DNA of 64,000 nucleotides, taken from assembly GCA_024349245.1 (NCBI GenBank), contig JALDNG010000102.1, positions 425,001-489,000 on the forward strand, given 5' to 3'. A program made the position numbers and the translations under genes. A model generated the notes under the pieces. It saw nothing but the letters and a program-made list of their open reading frames with translations, ran no database searches and was not told the origin of the DNA. Shown here one piece after another: positions 25,086 through 36,340 of this stretch; positions within the stretch are counted from its first letter, which is position 1, and each line of letters starts with the position of its first letter. The stretch is from Neodontobutis hainanensis (Eukaryota > Chordata > Actinopteri > Gobiiformes > Odontobutidae).

Positions 25086-26599
25086 TGGCCATGTGTGCGT
25101 TAGTTCATTATCTACAGTATGAATGCAGCTCTTCACTGTTCCAGCCACTGCAAGGTCAGCTCCAGCGCAGGGGCATCAATCAAAGGAATACCACAAATAC
25201 GAACAGTACATACACAGCAGTGTTGGCAGGTGCAGGGATAGCATTTGTGTGAAACTGTTTTTCTTATTTATTTTTCATTTATAAATGAAATATTCTGTGT
25301 TTTTGTATTTATGTCACAGTCTCTCTGTGTTATTCTCCAGAGCTTCCTTTGGTGCATAGACGAGACAAAGAAGTGGCACTCAAGTTCTGAAAGTAACTGG
25401 AATACTGTAATAGACTGCATTTACTGTATGCATCTACTTCCTGGAATGTTAGTGTAATAAATCAGGTCTGGCCTTGTACATATGTAGCACACAGCGGGAG
25501 ATCATTCATCTTAGTCCCAGTCTCTTCGATCTTGGAAATACTCTATTTGCTTGAGGGCAGTCTGAGAAGAGTCAAGTGTAATCAAATTATCTGTAGTACA
25601 TTTCAGTTTTTAGAATATTCACAGTCAAAAGTTTGTTTTAAAAAATGTTTGGGCTGACGCAATCATTCCTAAGCCATTTTTCATGTATGGTGCTTATCCT
25701 GGAGTACAAAGTAGATATAACCAACACAATCTTTTTAAACCAGTTTATAAGGATCAACAAATAGCTTGTAAATATGAAGTTAAGGATTGCTTTGTTCCTT
25801 TTGAGTACACAATATAGTGCAGTAGAAACATTACTTGGCATGTTTCAGCATTTTTAACGCTGAATTGATTTGATAACAACACAACATAACCTGAAAGTGA
25901 GCTTGTTAACTGGATCTTTATATAACTTTGTAATAGTATGGCACAAAACAGCTGTCAAATCTAAGTGTCAGGCCTTCAATGTCTGTCGACACAATGCATC
26001 ACTTTGATGTCTGTATAATGTAATTATTGTGAATGGCTGCCAAACTTCTAAGTATCCGGCCAGGCAGGAGAGATGTCCAAGATTGCAGAAGTCCAGTAAA
26101 CATTGCAGCTAATTTGATTTGATTCAAACACAAGAACTGCCAAAAGTGTTTGCGTGTCTGCTAAAGATAATTGTCTCTCATTAAATATTGTCTTAAAAAA
26201 TGCCATGTAACTGACACTTTTTTTTTAACAACAAATAGTGTAAATAGTGGAGTAAATCCATGTAGTACACAGTGGCAAGTTTGGGATTTGACATTCTAGC
26301 AAATGGTATATTGAACTCGTATTTGGGTGATATTAAATACCTTTGTGATGGAATTATAGCAACAAGCTGCCAACACCCCCTGTGCTCAGACAGGATAGAA
26401 ATTGCATCAAATGATATATTGATTTGATATCCAGGACTGTCAGGCAACCAGTGGCAAGGCACCTAAAATACTAAAATATATAGGCTTGCTTCCCAGGTAC
26501 ATGGTTATTGTCAGTGTGCATGAAAATATGCCTCAGCGGTGTGTGTGTGTGCGGGGTTTAGAGTCTGTTGTGATAATCATACAGCCTCTTGGGCAATGT

Positions 26600-26790
26600 C
26601 AGTCCATTATTCAGCTTTATGTCCGTCAACCAATCAAATGGCCTCCTATCAGGGTCATCACCTCAGCCCATCCAATCAGAACTATGTGCCAAATAAGGAA
26701 GGGATGTCTCTTGATTTGCATAACCAGGAGATGCTGTCACAGCGGTTTGTGATAGCGTGACTCAGCTCGCAGCATCGTTCTGTCAAAGGG
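26600..26790. promoter_or_regulatory. Cluster of transcription-factor-like motifs
   Basis: Within 150 bp there are two CCAAT boxes (near 26630 and 26671), a perfect CArg box CCAAATAAGG (26689-26698), a perfect octamer ATTTGCAT (26714-26721) and an AP-1-type TGACTCAG (26758-26765). The stretch is not a repeat I recognise. Binding and enhancer activity are inference from motif density only. Confidence 0.3.
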
Positions 26791-27334
26791 GTTTTCACCA
26801 TCTCAAAATGTCCTATAAGAGCTGAACTTTGACCTTGCACTGTTAGTTACCTGTAGATTTCATTACTTACGGTTATTCCATGGGGTTTTAGCTCAGTACT
26901 TAATTGGTAACGAGCCCCGCTCCACTTAGCCTCATATCAGAAGATTTTTGTTTTCTTCCTATGGTTTTAATCTCTTACCTGCTGTTTCCTGGGAAACACA
27001 TCTGTGTTTTACCATAAGGGGGGTTTCTTCAAGTATATTTACAGAAATAATATATATTCCTAATATTACTCAAATTAAACACTTTTTGGGCTTGTGTGAA
27101 GAGTGTACATGTAGAGATACTTTACCACAGTGTTTGTTCAGTGATCATTTTGGTGTGAAAGAGGGATGTAAGAAGCAAAATTTAAAATAATCCCACCAAC
27201 AAGTAATGGCTGACATCACTGATATATACTACATACAACCTACTGCCTACTAGCTTTCTAAGGGGTTTCTTAAGGTTAAATTTAATGTCACGCCACAGTA
27301 ACCATAGCTATTAGATGTCATGTAAATGCTTTTT

Positions 27335-27355
27335 CACACACACACACACACACAC
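27335..27355. repeat. Short (CA)n tract
   Basis: Twenty-one bases of CA repeat. Confidence 0.9.
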
Positions 27356-27531
27356 CAGCCACGCCAGCTAGAAACTGTGGTTTACACAGCCAAGAAACCA
27401 CGAAAAACCGTCATAAGTCATAAGAGGACACATACACAGTTAATAAGCTGTACGTAGTTTACTACACAAGATAATGTTACTGACCCTGCAAAGCTCTCAA
27501 TTCATTTTTTAAGGACCAGTATAAGGTTGGG

Positions 27532-27566
27532 TGTGATGGTGATGGTGATGATGATGATGATGATGC
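27532..27566. repeat. (GAT/GGT)n trinucleotide tract
   Basis: GATGGT units pass into a pure GAT run. Confidence 0.9.
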
Positions 27567-27929
27567 AAAACGATACAACTGTTTTGAAAGAATCAAAGGG
27601 CTTTACAATGGCAGTACATTGATATAAAAATTTCCAGCAAACCTGTACATGGGCAATATTCAGGCGCATAGACATGCAGTGGTCAGTGACAATATTATGT
27701 GTTGTTCTGCCTCAAAACAATCACAAAGGCTTAAATGCAGCTATATTACATATTCTCACAGCAGGAGGTTTGAGATTGAACCCGAGGCCAGTTGAGTTTG
27801 TTTTTCTGGAAAATATTTCTGTAAATTACAAAAAAGTAAAGTACAAGCAATAGAAAATAAATGAATGGTCTTTAGCTACCACTAAAACCACCATTGTTAT
27901 ATGTTTAACTTGTTTATTTTTATAAGCTA

Positions 27930-28050
27930 TTTACCAGTGTTACAGAACATCACTGGAGGCAAGTTAGGTTAAGTGTCTTGCCCAAGGACACAATGACAGT
28001 ATGTGGGGGAGAGTTTTGGGATGTTCTACCACTGAGCTACTGCCGCCCAG
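27930..28050 (-). mobile_element. Truncated tRNA-headed SINE
   Basis: The copy shares the core TAAGTGTCTTGCCCAAGGAC and the head CTACCACTGAGCTACTGCCG with the copy at 15694-15911, read on the minus strand. Most of the B-box region is deleted and the 3' tail is missing. Confidence 0.75.
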
Positions 28051-28499
28051 TTATAAACAGTTATTCTGTCATGAAATGTATTCCCTTTTAGCTACAAAAG
28101 CAGTGTAACGACACAATTCAAAGAATGCTATTGTATTATTATACATTACAGTGAGATTCGATCAAAGTTATGGACCCTTGTGCTCTGTAAACAGGGGTTT
28201 TGTCATCCATGAAGAGGCCACTTCTGTCAGGACGGCAAAGATTTCACTTTGTATTGATCGGATGTGACCCTTCCTCCTACGGGACAACTCATTCCAAACA
28301 AATTCTCCATTGTTTCTATTTTATTATTGTAGGACTCACATTCAGGCTTGTATTTTTGCTGGATTCGTCTGAACATATTCCCTTTTGCTCATCTCTGATG
28401 TAGCACATTTAAACCAAAATATTTCACAAGGTTTTTTTTACATTTGGTTTTGAAATCCTTAAGCACCTGTTTCTCCTACATCTCACACTAATTCACTAG

Positions 28500-28920
28500 C
28501 ATCTGAGTCGTCTAATGCACCGTCAACTGTAGGATCAACCTTTCAACAAGTTTTTTTTTTATGTATTATTTTTTGCTGCACTTTAATCTCAGCACCTTTT
28601 GAAAGTCTGGCCAGTTAAGCAGCATTTCAAACTGTATCTGCTGCCATCTGTGCCCTATAAACCGGCACCTTTCAAAGTGACTTAGATCTTTTCCCGTTTT
28701 GCCATCTTGATCCAAAAGCGGAATTAACCGGCCATGCTCAGCGTTTTTGCCTCAGCCACAAAGCGTGTATAATTGCTCAGTTGTACAATGTTGTGCACCT
28801 GTGAGGAAGCATTTGCATTCATTCATGTTTTGCTGTCCCGTTTGTCGTTGGGGCAGCTGAGCTTGTGAATATTATTTATTTTCCCAACTGAAATTCAGTC
28901 TTCCGATTGCCTCGTACATA
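28500..28920. promoter_or_regulatory. Non-repeat stretch, possible conserved element
   Basis: This is a 400-bp block of mixed composition with E-box-like CCATCTG, an ATTTGCATTCAT POU-like word, and no simple repeat or recognisable transposon. It stands out from the AT-rich surroundings. Constraint is not testable here. Confidence 0.2.
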
Positions 28921-28959
28921 ACTTGTCTGTAAAAATTCTCAGTTATCCAGGTCAGCGTG

Positions 28960-29130
28960 AAGGAAAGGTTAAAGCAAAGGCATCTGGACTCTAATTCCAA
29001 GAGACTTTGTCGGTTCTAAGATCAACTGGTTGGAGAGCTGAGCTTATATCTCTAGAGGGATGGGTTTGACCTGAAACTAAAAGTCTTCACCTTGAACACT
29101 AAGTCGAGATGCCTTTGCTTTAACCCTTTC
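28960..29130. mobile_element. Small foldback/TIR element
   Basis: GAAAGGTTAAAGCAAAGGCA plus TCT at 28963-28985 is reverse complementary to AGATGCCTTTGCTTTAACCC plus TTTC at 29107-29130, except for one extra C. The 120-bp interior carries GAGAGCTGAGCTTATATCTC and AGAGGGATGGGTTTGACCTG, which recur in diverged form at about 42000-42150, so the unit is an interspersed repeat. Confidence 0.65.
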
Positions 29131-29542
29131 TTACATAATTATGTGATTAGGGTTGGGAAATAACTTGTGATTTTAATAAATTGTCAACAAATTGTGATGA
29201 AGTTACAACAATTTGAAATGTGATGTCAAGAACTTTAAGAGCAGAAAGTAAATGATATAGGTATTACCTGAAGAGTATTTCACTTAAGTGCCAATTTCAG
29301 CTACTCTATAATCATTTTAGATTAATATTTATAGCTTGTTCAGCTTGTTGTTTTATGTACTTTTTTTGCATTCCTGTAGGGACTATAAAAAATAGTGTAT
29401 TTAATTTCATTTACATTTCTTATCTACTTCTGTGCATGCTGAAGATCAAGCCCTGTGTTCTTAATAGTGACAGTAGAAAGCTAGAAGCTGAAACAAAGTG
29501 ATGGAGGGCATAAAAACAGGGAATTAAAAGTGTGTAGATATA

Positions 29543-29880
29543 AATGGTAAATGGCATGCATTTATATAGCGCTTTCCTGCACTCTTCTCAGGCACCCAAA
29601 GCGCTTTACATCGTGCTTCCACTCACCCCATTCACACACATTCACTCCTGGGGCAGACAGAGAGGGGGGCTGCCACACAAACAGCGCTCAACCTTCTCCT
29701 ACCACCACCAAACACACCTCTACAGTCACACACATTCATACACCAGTGCTACGGACACTGGAGGCAAGGTGGGTTAAGTGTCTTGCCCAAGGACACAACA
29801 ACAGTATGAACTGTGGGGAATCGAACCTACTACCTTCCGGTTGAAGGACGGCCGCTCTACCACTGAGCCACTGCCGCTCA
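29543..29880 (-). mobile_element. tRNA-headed SINE, tail type 2, full length
   Basis: On the minus strand the copy starts with GCGGCAGTGGCTCAGTGGTA (A box), then GTAGGTTCGATTCC (B box), and the core TGTCCTTGGGCAAGACACTT. It differs in the 3' half, which ends with AAAGCGCTTTGGGTGCCTGA and CGCTATATAAATGC. The head and core match the copy at 15694-15911, but the tail does not. Confidence 0.8.
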
Positions 29881-30100
29881 GTGTGGTGAGAGGACATACT
29901 CATTTGCTCACTTCTGTTCCAAAAGCACTTCATCTCCATCACTCTTTCACCCAATAACATGCGTACCTTAATAGATATTGATTTAGTTAGGAACATACAG
30001 TAAGATTCTATCTATCTGGACCTGTTGTGTCTCAGAAACCTCCTATGTCTATTGTCCAACCTTTGAGGTGAACCCATTGGTGTAGTTGACAGTGATGTGC

Positions 30101-30627
30101 GTCTGAAGGTGGTGTGCGTCTGAAGGTGGTGTGCGTCTGAAGGTGGTGTGCGTCTGAAGGTGGTGTGCGTCTGACGGTGGTGTGCGTCTGAAGGTGGTGT
30201 GCGTCTGACGGTGGTGTGCGGCTGAAGGTGGTGTGCGTCTGAAGGTGGTGTGCGTCTGAAGGTGGTGTGCGTCTGAAGGAGGTGTGCGTCTGACGGTGGT
30301 GTGCGTCTGAAGGTGGTGTGCGTCTGACGGTGGTGTGCGGCTGAAGGTGGTGTGCGTCTGAAGGTGGTGTGCGTCTGAAGGTGGTGTGCGTCTGAAGGAG
30401 GTGTGCGTCTGACGGTGGTGTGCGTCTGAAGGTGGTGTGCGTCTGACGGTGGTGTGCGGCTGAAGGTGGTGTGCGTCTGAAGGTGGTGTGCGTCTGAAGG
30501 AGGTGTGCGTCTGACGGTGGTGTGCGTCTGAAGGTGGTGTGCGGCTGAAGGTGGTGTGCGTCTGAAGGTGGTGTGCGTCTGACGGTGGTGTGCGACTGAA
30601 GGTGGTGTGCGACTGTGTGGGTGTGTC
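30101..30627. repeat. 17-bp minisatellite with 7-unit higher-order structure
   Basis: Thirty full 17-bp units (base unit GTCTGAAGGTGGTGTGC) run from 30101 to 30610, plus a decayed unit. Variants are A (consensus), B (GACGG), C (starts GGC), D (GGAGG) and E (starts GAC). The order is AAAA, BABCAAD, BABCAAD, BABCAD, BACA, BE. The 119-bp block BABCAAD is thus repeated (30169-30287 and 30288-30406), followed by shortened versions. Because 17 is not a multiple of 3 and no register gives a stop, the minus strand shows a 216-residue open frame (Thr/His/Pro-rich). I regard that frame as a by-product. Confidence 0.96.
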
Positions 30628-32539
30628 TCTTATGTGTCACAGCCTTGCACAACTTTAGTAGAGTGACAGTGATGTTAGACACTTAACGATTTCCTATTGG
30701 CTGTCAGCCCCCGAGGCCTAACGACCAATTATTGATCTGACCAATTAGCATTCACACCTTTAATTAATACTGAAACCTGACGTGCACCCGCAAGCACGCT
30801 CACACACACCAAGTTTTAATTAATAGTGAGATGAGGAGTGGCTGCGAGCGGAGATTACAGAAGAACAGATGAATGTGAGGGACAGAAGAGAGGGGTCAGA
30901 CAGAAGGATAGAAAGGCCAGGGTGGTCATTTAGTCTAATGGTGTGCCAGAGTTTAATTGTACAGTGACTTTTAGGAGCTAGAACAAGCTTCACTGAACAA
31001 AGTGCTGTGAGTTTGATAATATGAGTTACATGCGGCAAAGGCCAATTGTCCCATCTGCATTTAAAGCTAACACCTCAAAATATTGATCTGAAAGTCTTTA
31101 AAATAATAATATTTACTTTTTCTGGACAGATACTCCACTTTTTGACAAAACTGTCTTGTGACATACATCACTACAATCCATAAGATATGTTTTTTAAGGT
31201 ATTTATAGAAATAATGAATGTTTCTTCCTCAGTTCTTCCGTGGGATTTAAATAAAAAGTTACATAGTATTGATTCAAAAAGGCTAACTAAGACTACTGTT
31301 GTTTTTATAGTTTATGATATACTCCGATGCTGAGAAGTTTTACAGGTTACAAGTTTTACATATATATATATATAATTGGAACGCCATGTTATGTTTTGCT
31401 GTGTGCAAAGATAAGAAAGTGATATCCAAATGATCTAATTTGATCGCACTGCATTTGTAAGTTTTATGTTTGTACAATCAAGTTGCCATACCCGTCGAGA
31501 TTTATAATTACTTTCACTATCCTAACTTCTAAAATGCCTTTCTTTTGCAAGCAGCTGGTGCCATAAAAAACAGTGTTTTACTTTGTCTGAATAGCAGGGT
31601 GGTTGTTACATCATCATTATTTGTTTCTGGTCAGATCAAAGGCTACCAGATGCTGTAGAATCTGTAATAGGTCCAAGCAAATACGACAGGACATCCAGTC
31701 GCGATAGCAGCAGTCTGTAAACACAAGACAATTATGGCAAAGAACAGTGTGTGGCAGGCATTTTTTTTTTCTTTGTGGGTATATGTGTGTATCTAATGAA
31801 GTTCTGCTGGCAGGATGTCTTTAGGGGAAAATCTAATGGTTTATTGAACCAGCCCTTTGAGAAACATTGATCACCACATCAAGAAGCTATGCACCACATG
31901 GACACACAGACATGAACGCACAGACATTTAGTGTGTGTATATAAGGACACACTCACACAGACTGCACTAGGACTCACTGGCCCCATGCTTAAGTGCAGGT
32001 GTAGGGCCTGTAATTCACATCAACATCAACAGTCAGACTGCTCATTTAATCACATACAGGAAAATTGCAGAGCTAAAAAAAATCTGTTCCAGAAAGTGTC
32101 CTAGATTAATATTCCATCTAGAAATGTATGGTAATTGGGTTGACTCGTCATGTCCTTAAAAATGATGGACTTGTTTTGTTCAGTCTCATTAAGTACATTT
32201 TCACCCAGTTGACTCCAAATGTGTATTTCTATCAAAAAAAAAAATTATACAATGAGGTCAAGTCATTTAAATAAGATATTTTAATGTTAAATGCATTTCA
32301 TGTCGCAGGACGTGTTCTGAGTCATCCCAACAGTGTAACATAGACAGCTAAACTTAACATTACAAAACCCTAGTGCGTATAATTTAATTCTTCTAAAGAT
32401 GGTCTTTAGTAACGTTTTAAAGTGCCATGAATTATGTTAAAGACGAATTAAGATAAAAAACAATGCACTAATTATTTTATCCACTATATTAGCAAAACTA
32501 CATGAAAAGTACAGTACCCATAAAAGCAAAAGCTAAGAA

Positions 32540-32840
32540 GGGTCCGTGAGGAGACTAGTTGACCGTTCGGATGCCACACTTCTTGAGGCTTCATGATTAT
32601 ATCGACCAACAGTAATTGTCTTCTTAGAAGTTTCAGGGACCACTGAGACAATGAATGCCTCTACCTTCAGGGACAGTGGCTTTGGTGATTGTCTGTGCTG
32701 TGGCGTGTAATAAACCCTTAGAGACATTAGTGCTCTGCTAATCCAGGTCCATAATGTTTGATCTCCACCAGGAGCTACCATCATTAGCAACACAGTGGAG
32801 TGTGAAACTGCTGCCACATCATGCACTTGCTTTGAGCAAG
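32540..32840. promoter_or_regulatory. Non-repeat stretch, possible conserved element
   Basis: A 300-bp block with mixed composition, no simple repeats, and homeobox-like words (TAATTG, ATTAGTGC, CATCATTAGC). It has no coding signature and is not a repeat I recognise. Low confidence. Confidence 0.18.
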
Positions 32841-33479
32841 GCTTCCTTCAGCTGCTCTTTCTTTTGCTTTGTCTTACCTTGACCCACATACACTGTCTGC
32901 TGCCACTTAGTCTGTTTCCTTCTATTAATGTATTGATAATGAATGATAATTACTTAATTACACCATCACCAAGCAGCTACCAATTTGTGGAGTCTAAAGG
33001 GAGGGGCAGTCCCAATGTGTGTGGTTTGTTATTAGCTGACACACACCAATAGAGTGTCAAACAAAACGAATGCACCTAACAATGAATGACATTTTGAGTA
33101 GTTTTGTTGTTCTTAATTATACGAGAATTATATATCTTCTAAAATATCTTGTGAGGCATGTTTTGAGTCTCTTTGTGTATTTGTGCTGTCAAGTGCACAT
33201 ACTGTATGTTGTTGATGAAATAGTATATTTAATACTAAGAAGACACACATTTTGCAAGAATGACAAAATGCCATGTGATTTTATGTAATTGCATGCTGTG
33301 AACTGCTATCATCTCTTACAATTTACATCACCAAGTGCTAGTTGAGCCAGCAACAAAGTAATGAGTTTTAGAAGGGCATATTCCTTTGTTGTCTTCTTTG
33401 ATTTTGTACAGAATTGTCTCGCAAAGTGTTTCATTATAATATCCTTTTTGCTCTTTTTTTTTTTTTTTTACAATGAAGC

Positions 33480-33800
33480 AAACTATTTCTTTCCCTCTAT
33501 TATTAGTTAAGATCTTACTGTATATGCTTGTGCCAGCAATACTCAGTAGCTATTATTAATCCAAAGGTAGCTCATTAGACGGGGGCGAGCAAACAAAAAT
33601 GGTGTTAAATGAGTAGTTGTGGAGTGGAAGATTCCTCAGCATCTCTCCAAAGGGAGCCAACTCAAGACTCCAAAGGGAATTAATGCAATATTAGTGTTCT
33701 TCCTATTGGAACACAGGGAGTGATGATTGGAGGAGCTAAATGGGGGCTTAAAGCTGTTTGCATCTTTAAAATTTAGCTGTGGTGTGTACTCATCTCCTGC
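33480..33800. promoter_or_regulatory. Non-repeat stretch, possible conserved element
   Basis: This block contains several homeodomain-like cores (CTATTATTAATCC, GAATTAATGCAAT, GCTCATTAGAC) and a GATGATTGG word within 300 bp. No repeat was recognised. Conservation is not testable here. Confidence 0.2.
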
Positions 33801-34620
33801 TATTTTTTTTTTATAGACAAAGTCCATTTCACAGGCTCAGTGGTTGCTGTCACATGTTACACTTTTGAAGAACATTGTGTGGTTTTCAAAGAGTTATAGA
33901 CAGTATGCCAATCAAAAAACACGGAATATGCAGCTCCACGGGTTTGTTCAAAAAAGGTGTCACAAACTTATATGGCTGATATCTCATCTTGGCATTAATC
34001 TTTTCATATTAAAAGTACACCCATTTTGAATAATTCCACTTTATCCGTTTCGTGATTGCTGGGTTGTCATATTTGGAGTTTAAGGAAATTGCCTGAGACC
34101 TAGATAGAATGACAGTTTGCTTGACAGCTCAGCAGCAACTTTCTAACAATGGAGGAATTATTTTGTGGGGGTAAAAAAAAAACTCCTGTCAATTTGACAA
34201 ATACATGGATGTGTTATAGCTGACTGAAACAGGCCTGTTAGCTTATTTTCTTCCACCCAAATATTAAATTGGCTTCAAAACAACATTTACTAAACTTTTG
34301 CTGAACTTTAGGTTTCCTTGCCAACTGCCCAAAAGAGTAAGTTCTCTACATAAAACAGTAAGTAATTTCCCAACTGTTGGCATAAAACCTTTTTCTTAGA
34401 GATGTGATATTCTTGCTGTGTGGCAGAAGTGCTAACAACTTTACATGTTGATGTTCAACTATTTCAAATCAAACAACGGCTCATCTATAATTTTGTTCAT
34501 TTTTAAAGACTGAATGATTACCATAGTCTTGATGAGAACCATCTTACCCCTAACCATTATCTTTGTTCCTGTGCCACACAAGTAGGGCAAGGTATCATCC
34601 ATAACATCACAATACAATAT

Positions 34621-34873
34621 GTACCTCAATACACAGGTTTTGATACGATATGTACCTCAATACATGGGTCACAATACAATACAATACGTACCTCGATAAA
34701 TGGGTTGCGATACGATACATATCTCAATACATGGGGACAATATGATACATACCTTGATACACGGGTCACAATACGATTCTTCCCTCGATACATGGGTCGC
34801 GATGCAATACATACCTCAATACACAGGTTTTGATTCGATACGTACCTCGATACATTGTGACACAATTCGATAT
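34621..34873. repeat. ~31-bp minisatellite, eight diverged units
   Basis: Units start at 34621, 34652, 34688, 34719, 34749, 34780, 34811 and 34842. They follow the pattern (g/a)TACCTCaATACaTGGGTcacaATACgATAc. Lengths are 30-36 bp. Units 1 and 7 share the unusual ACACAGGTTTTGAT, suggesting duplication in blocks. Short spurious frames on both strands come from this repeat. Confidence 0.9.
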
Positions 34874-35664
34874 AATATATAATGCCCTATAATTTATTAC
34901 TTATTATCAAAATAGGTAGCATACATATATTAAATTCACCGAAGATTTAATCCATACTTCTCATATTAATATAAAAACAATTGAATGTCAGTGTCATTCC
35001 ATTTCAGCCATTTTATCATAACAGTGTTAACAGCTCATGCCCAAACCATTCATTTGTGTTTATTTTGTTTCTGAACTAGAAAGAAATGATAAAACATCAA
35101 AAAAAGGGTTTAGTATCTATAAGTGACTACTGGTCACAGACACACTCCTGACAAAGCTTGGACAAATCTAGGGTGCTAGGTCCAACCAAGGACAATAGTG
35201 ACAAAACATTTACAGTTCATTTTCATAATTTGTTGTTCCTTGATTATGCCTTGTTCCGGCCCTGCAAGATGCTCTGATCTGAAGAAACAGTGTCTTTCAG
35301 ACAGCGTTGCTTAACACAGCTGGGGCGCATACATATAGCTTCTTTTTAATTTTTAATATTAACTATTTTCTACAACCCCCTGTTCTCTGCTGGACAATGT
35401 GGAGTTAATTTGTGCTGATTAGGGCTGGGCAATCTTTGTTTTTTCTGCCCAATGCCAACACAAAACAGGAAAACAGGAGCATTAACTTTAGTTAAATTAA
35501 AGCACTTTAAGCTGGATGCCTTTAGTTAGACCCCTCTCCAAGGAGCTGACAATAAAAGCTCTCTGAACGCATAAATCAACAAGCACGCTACACTGCAAAG
35601 ATGCCTTATCTCGTTTATCAATATTCTGCCATTTTTCCAAACTAGTGCATCCCTGATGTTACAT

Positions 35665-36340
35665 GACTCCATGACTAAATATTCCACAATCAACTGTTAG
35701 TGGAACTATAACAAAGTGTAAGTGATTGGGAACAACAGCAACTCAGCCACGAAGTGGTAGTCAATGTAAAATCACAGGATGCTGAGCCACATAGTGCACA
35801 AAGGGTCCAAACTTTCTGCAGCAAACAATAGCTACAGAACTCCAAACTCCATGTGATCTTCAGATTAGCTCAAGAACTGTGCAATGAGTGCTTCGTGTAA
35901 TGGGTTTCCATGGCCAAGCCGCTGCATCCAGGCTTTACATCACCAAGTGCAATGCAAAGTGTCGGATGCAGTGGTGTAAAGCAGTCCACCACTGGACTCT
36001 AGATCAGTCTCTTCTCTGTCTGGCAATCTGATGGACAAGTCTGGGTTTGGTGGGTACCAGGAGAAAGGTACTTGTCTGACTGCATTGAGCCAAGTGTAAA
36101 GTTTGGTGGAGGGGGGATTATGATGTGGGGTTGTTTTTTTGGGACTTGGGCTTGTCCTCTTAGTTCCAGTAAAAAGGAACTGTTAATGCTTCACTATACC
36201 AAGACCTTTGGACAATTTCATGTTCCCAACTTTGTGGGAACAATTTGTAGATGGCGCCTTCCTGTTCCAACATGACTGCGCACCAGCGCACAAAGCAAGG
36301 GACATCAAGACATGAATGAGTGAGTTTTTTGCCTCCACGT
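35665..36340 (+). pseudogene. Tc1-like transposase relic
   Basis: Reading across frames gives SQPRSGSQCK-like helix-turn-helix remains, then HGQAA/AASRLYITKCNAKCRM, QWCKAVHHWTLDQ, VWQSDGQVWVW and SVKFGGGGIMMWGCFF. It ends with FQHDCAPAHKARDIKTWMSE-like residues. This is the order of a fish Tc1 transposase (DD34E). Between HWTLDQ and the CLAI/SVWQSDG part, the segment that normally holds the W-S-D-E aspartate is missing, and frameshifts follow. The relic stops shortly after the KTWMSEF position, so the terminal Glu region is absent. No intact inverted repeats were found. Confidence 0.82.

Noticed and set aside
25043..25252. Frame starting with Cys-Val repeats
   Set aside because: It is the translation of the (GT)22 microsatellite.
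30101..30627. CRISPR-like array
   Set aside because: The units are contiguous 17-mers with no unique spacers, so it is a minisatellite in a vertebrate genome.
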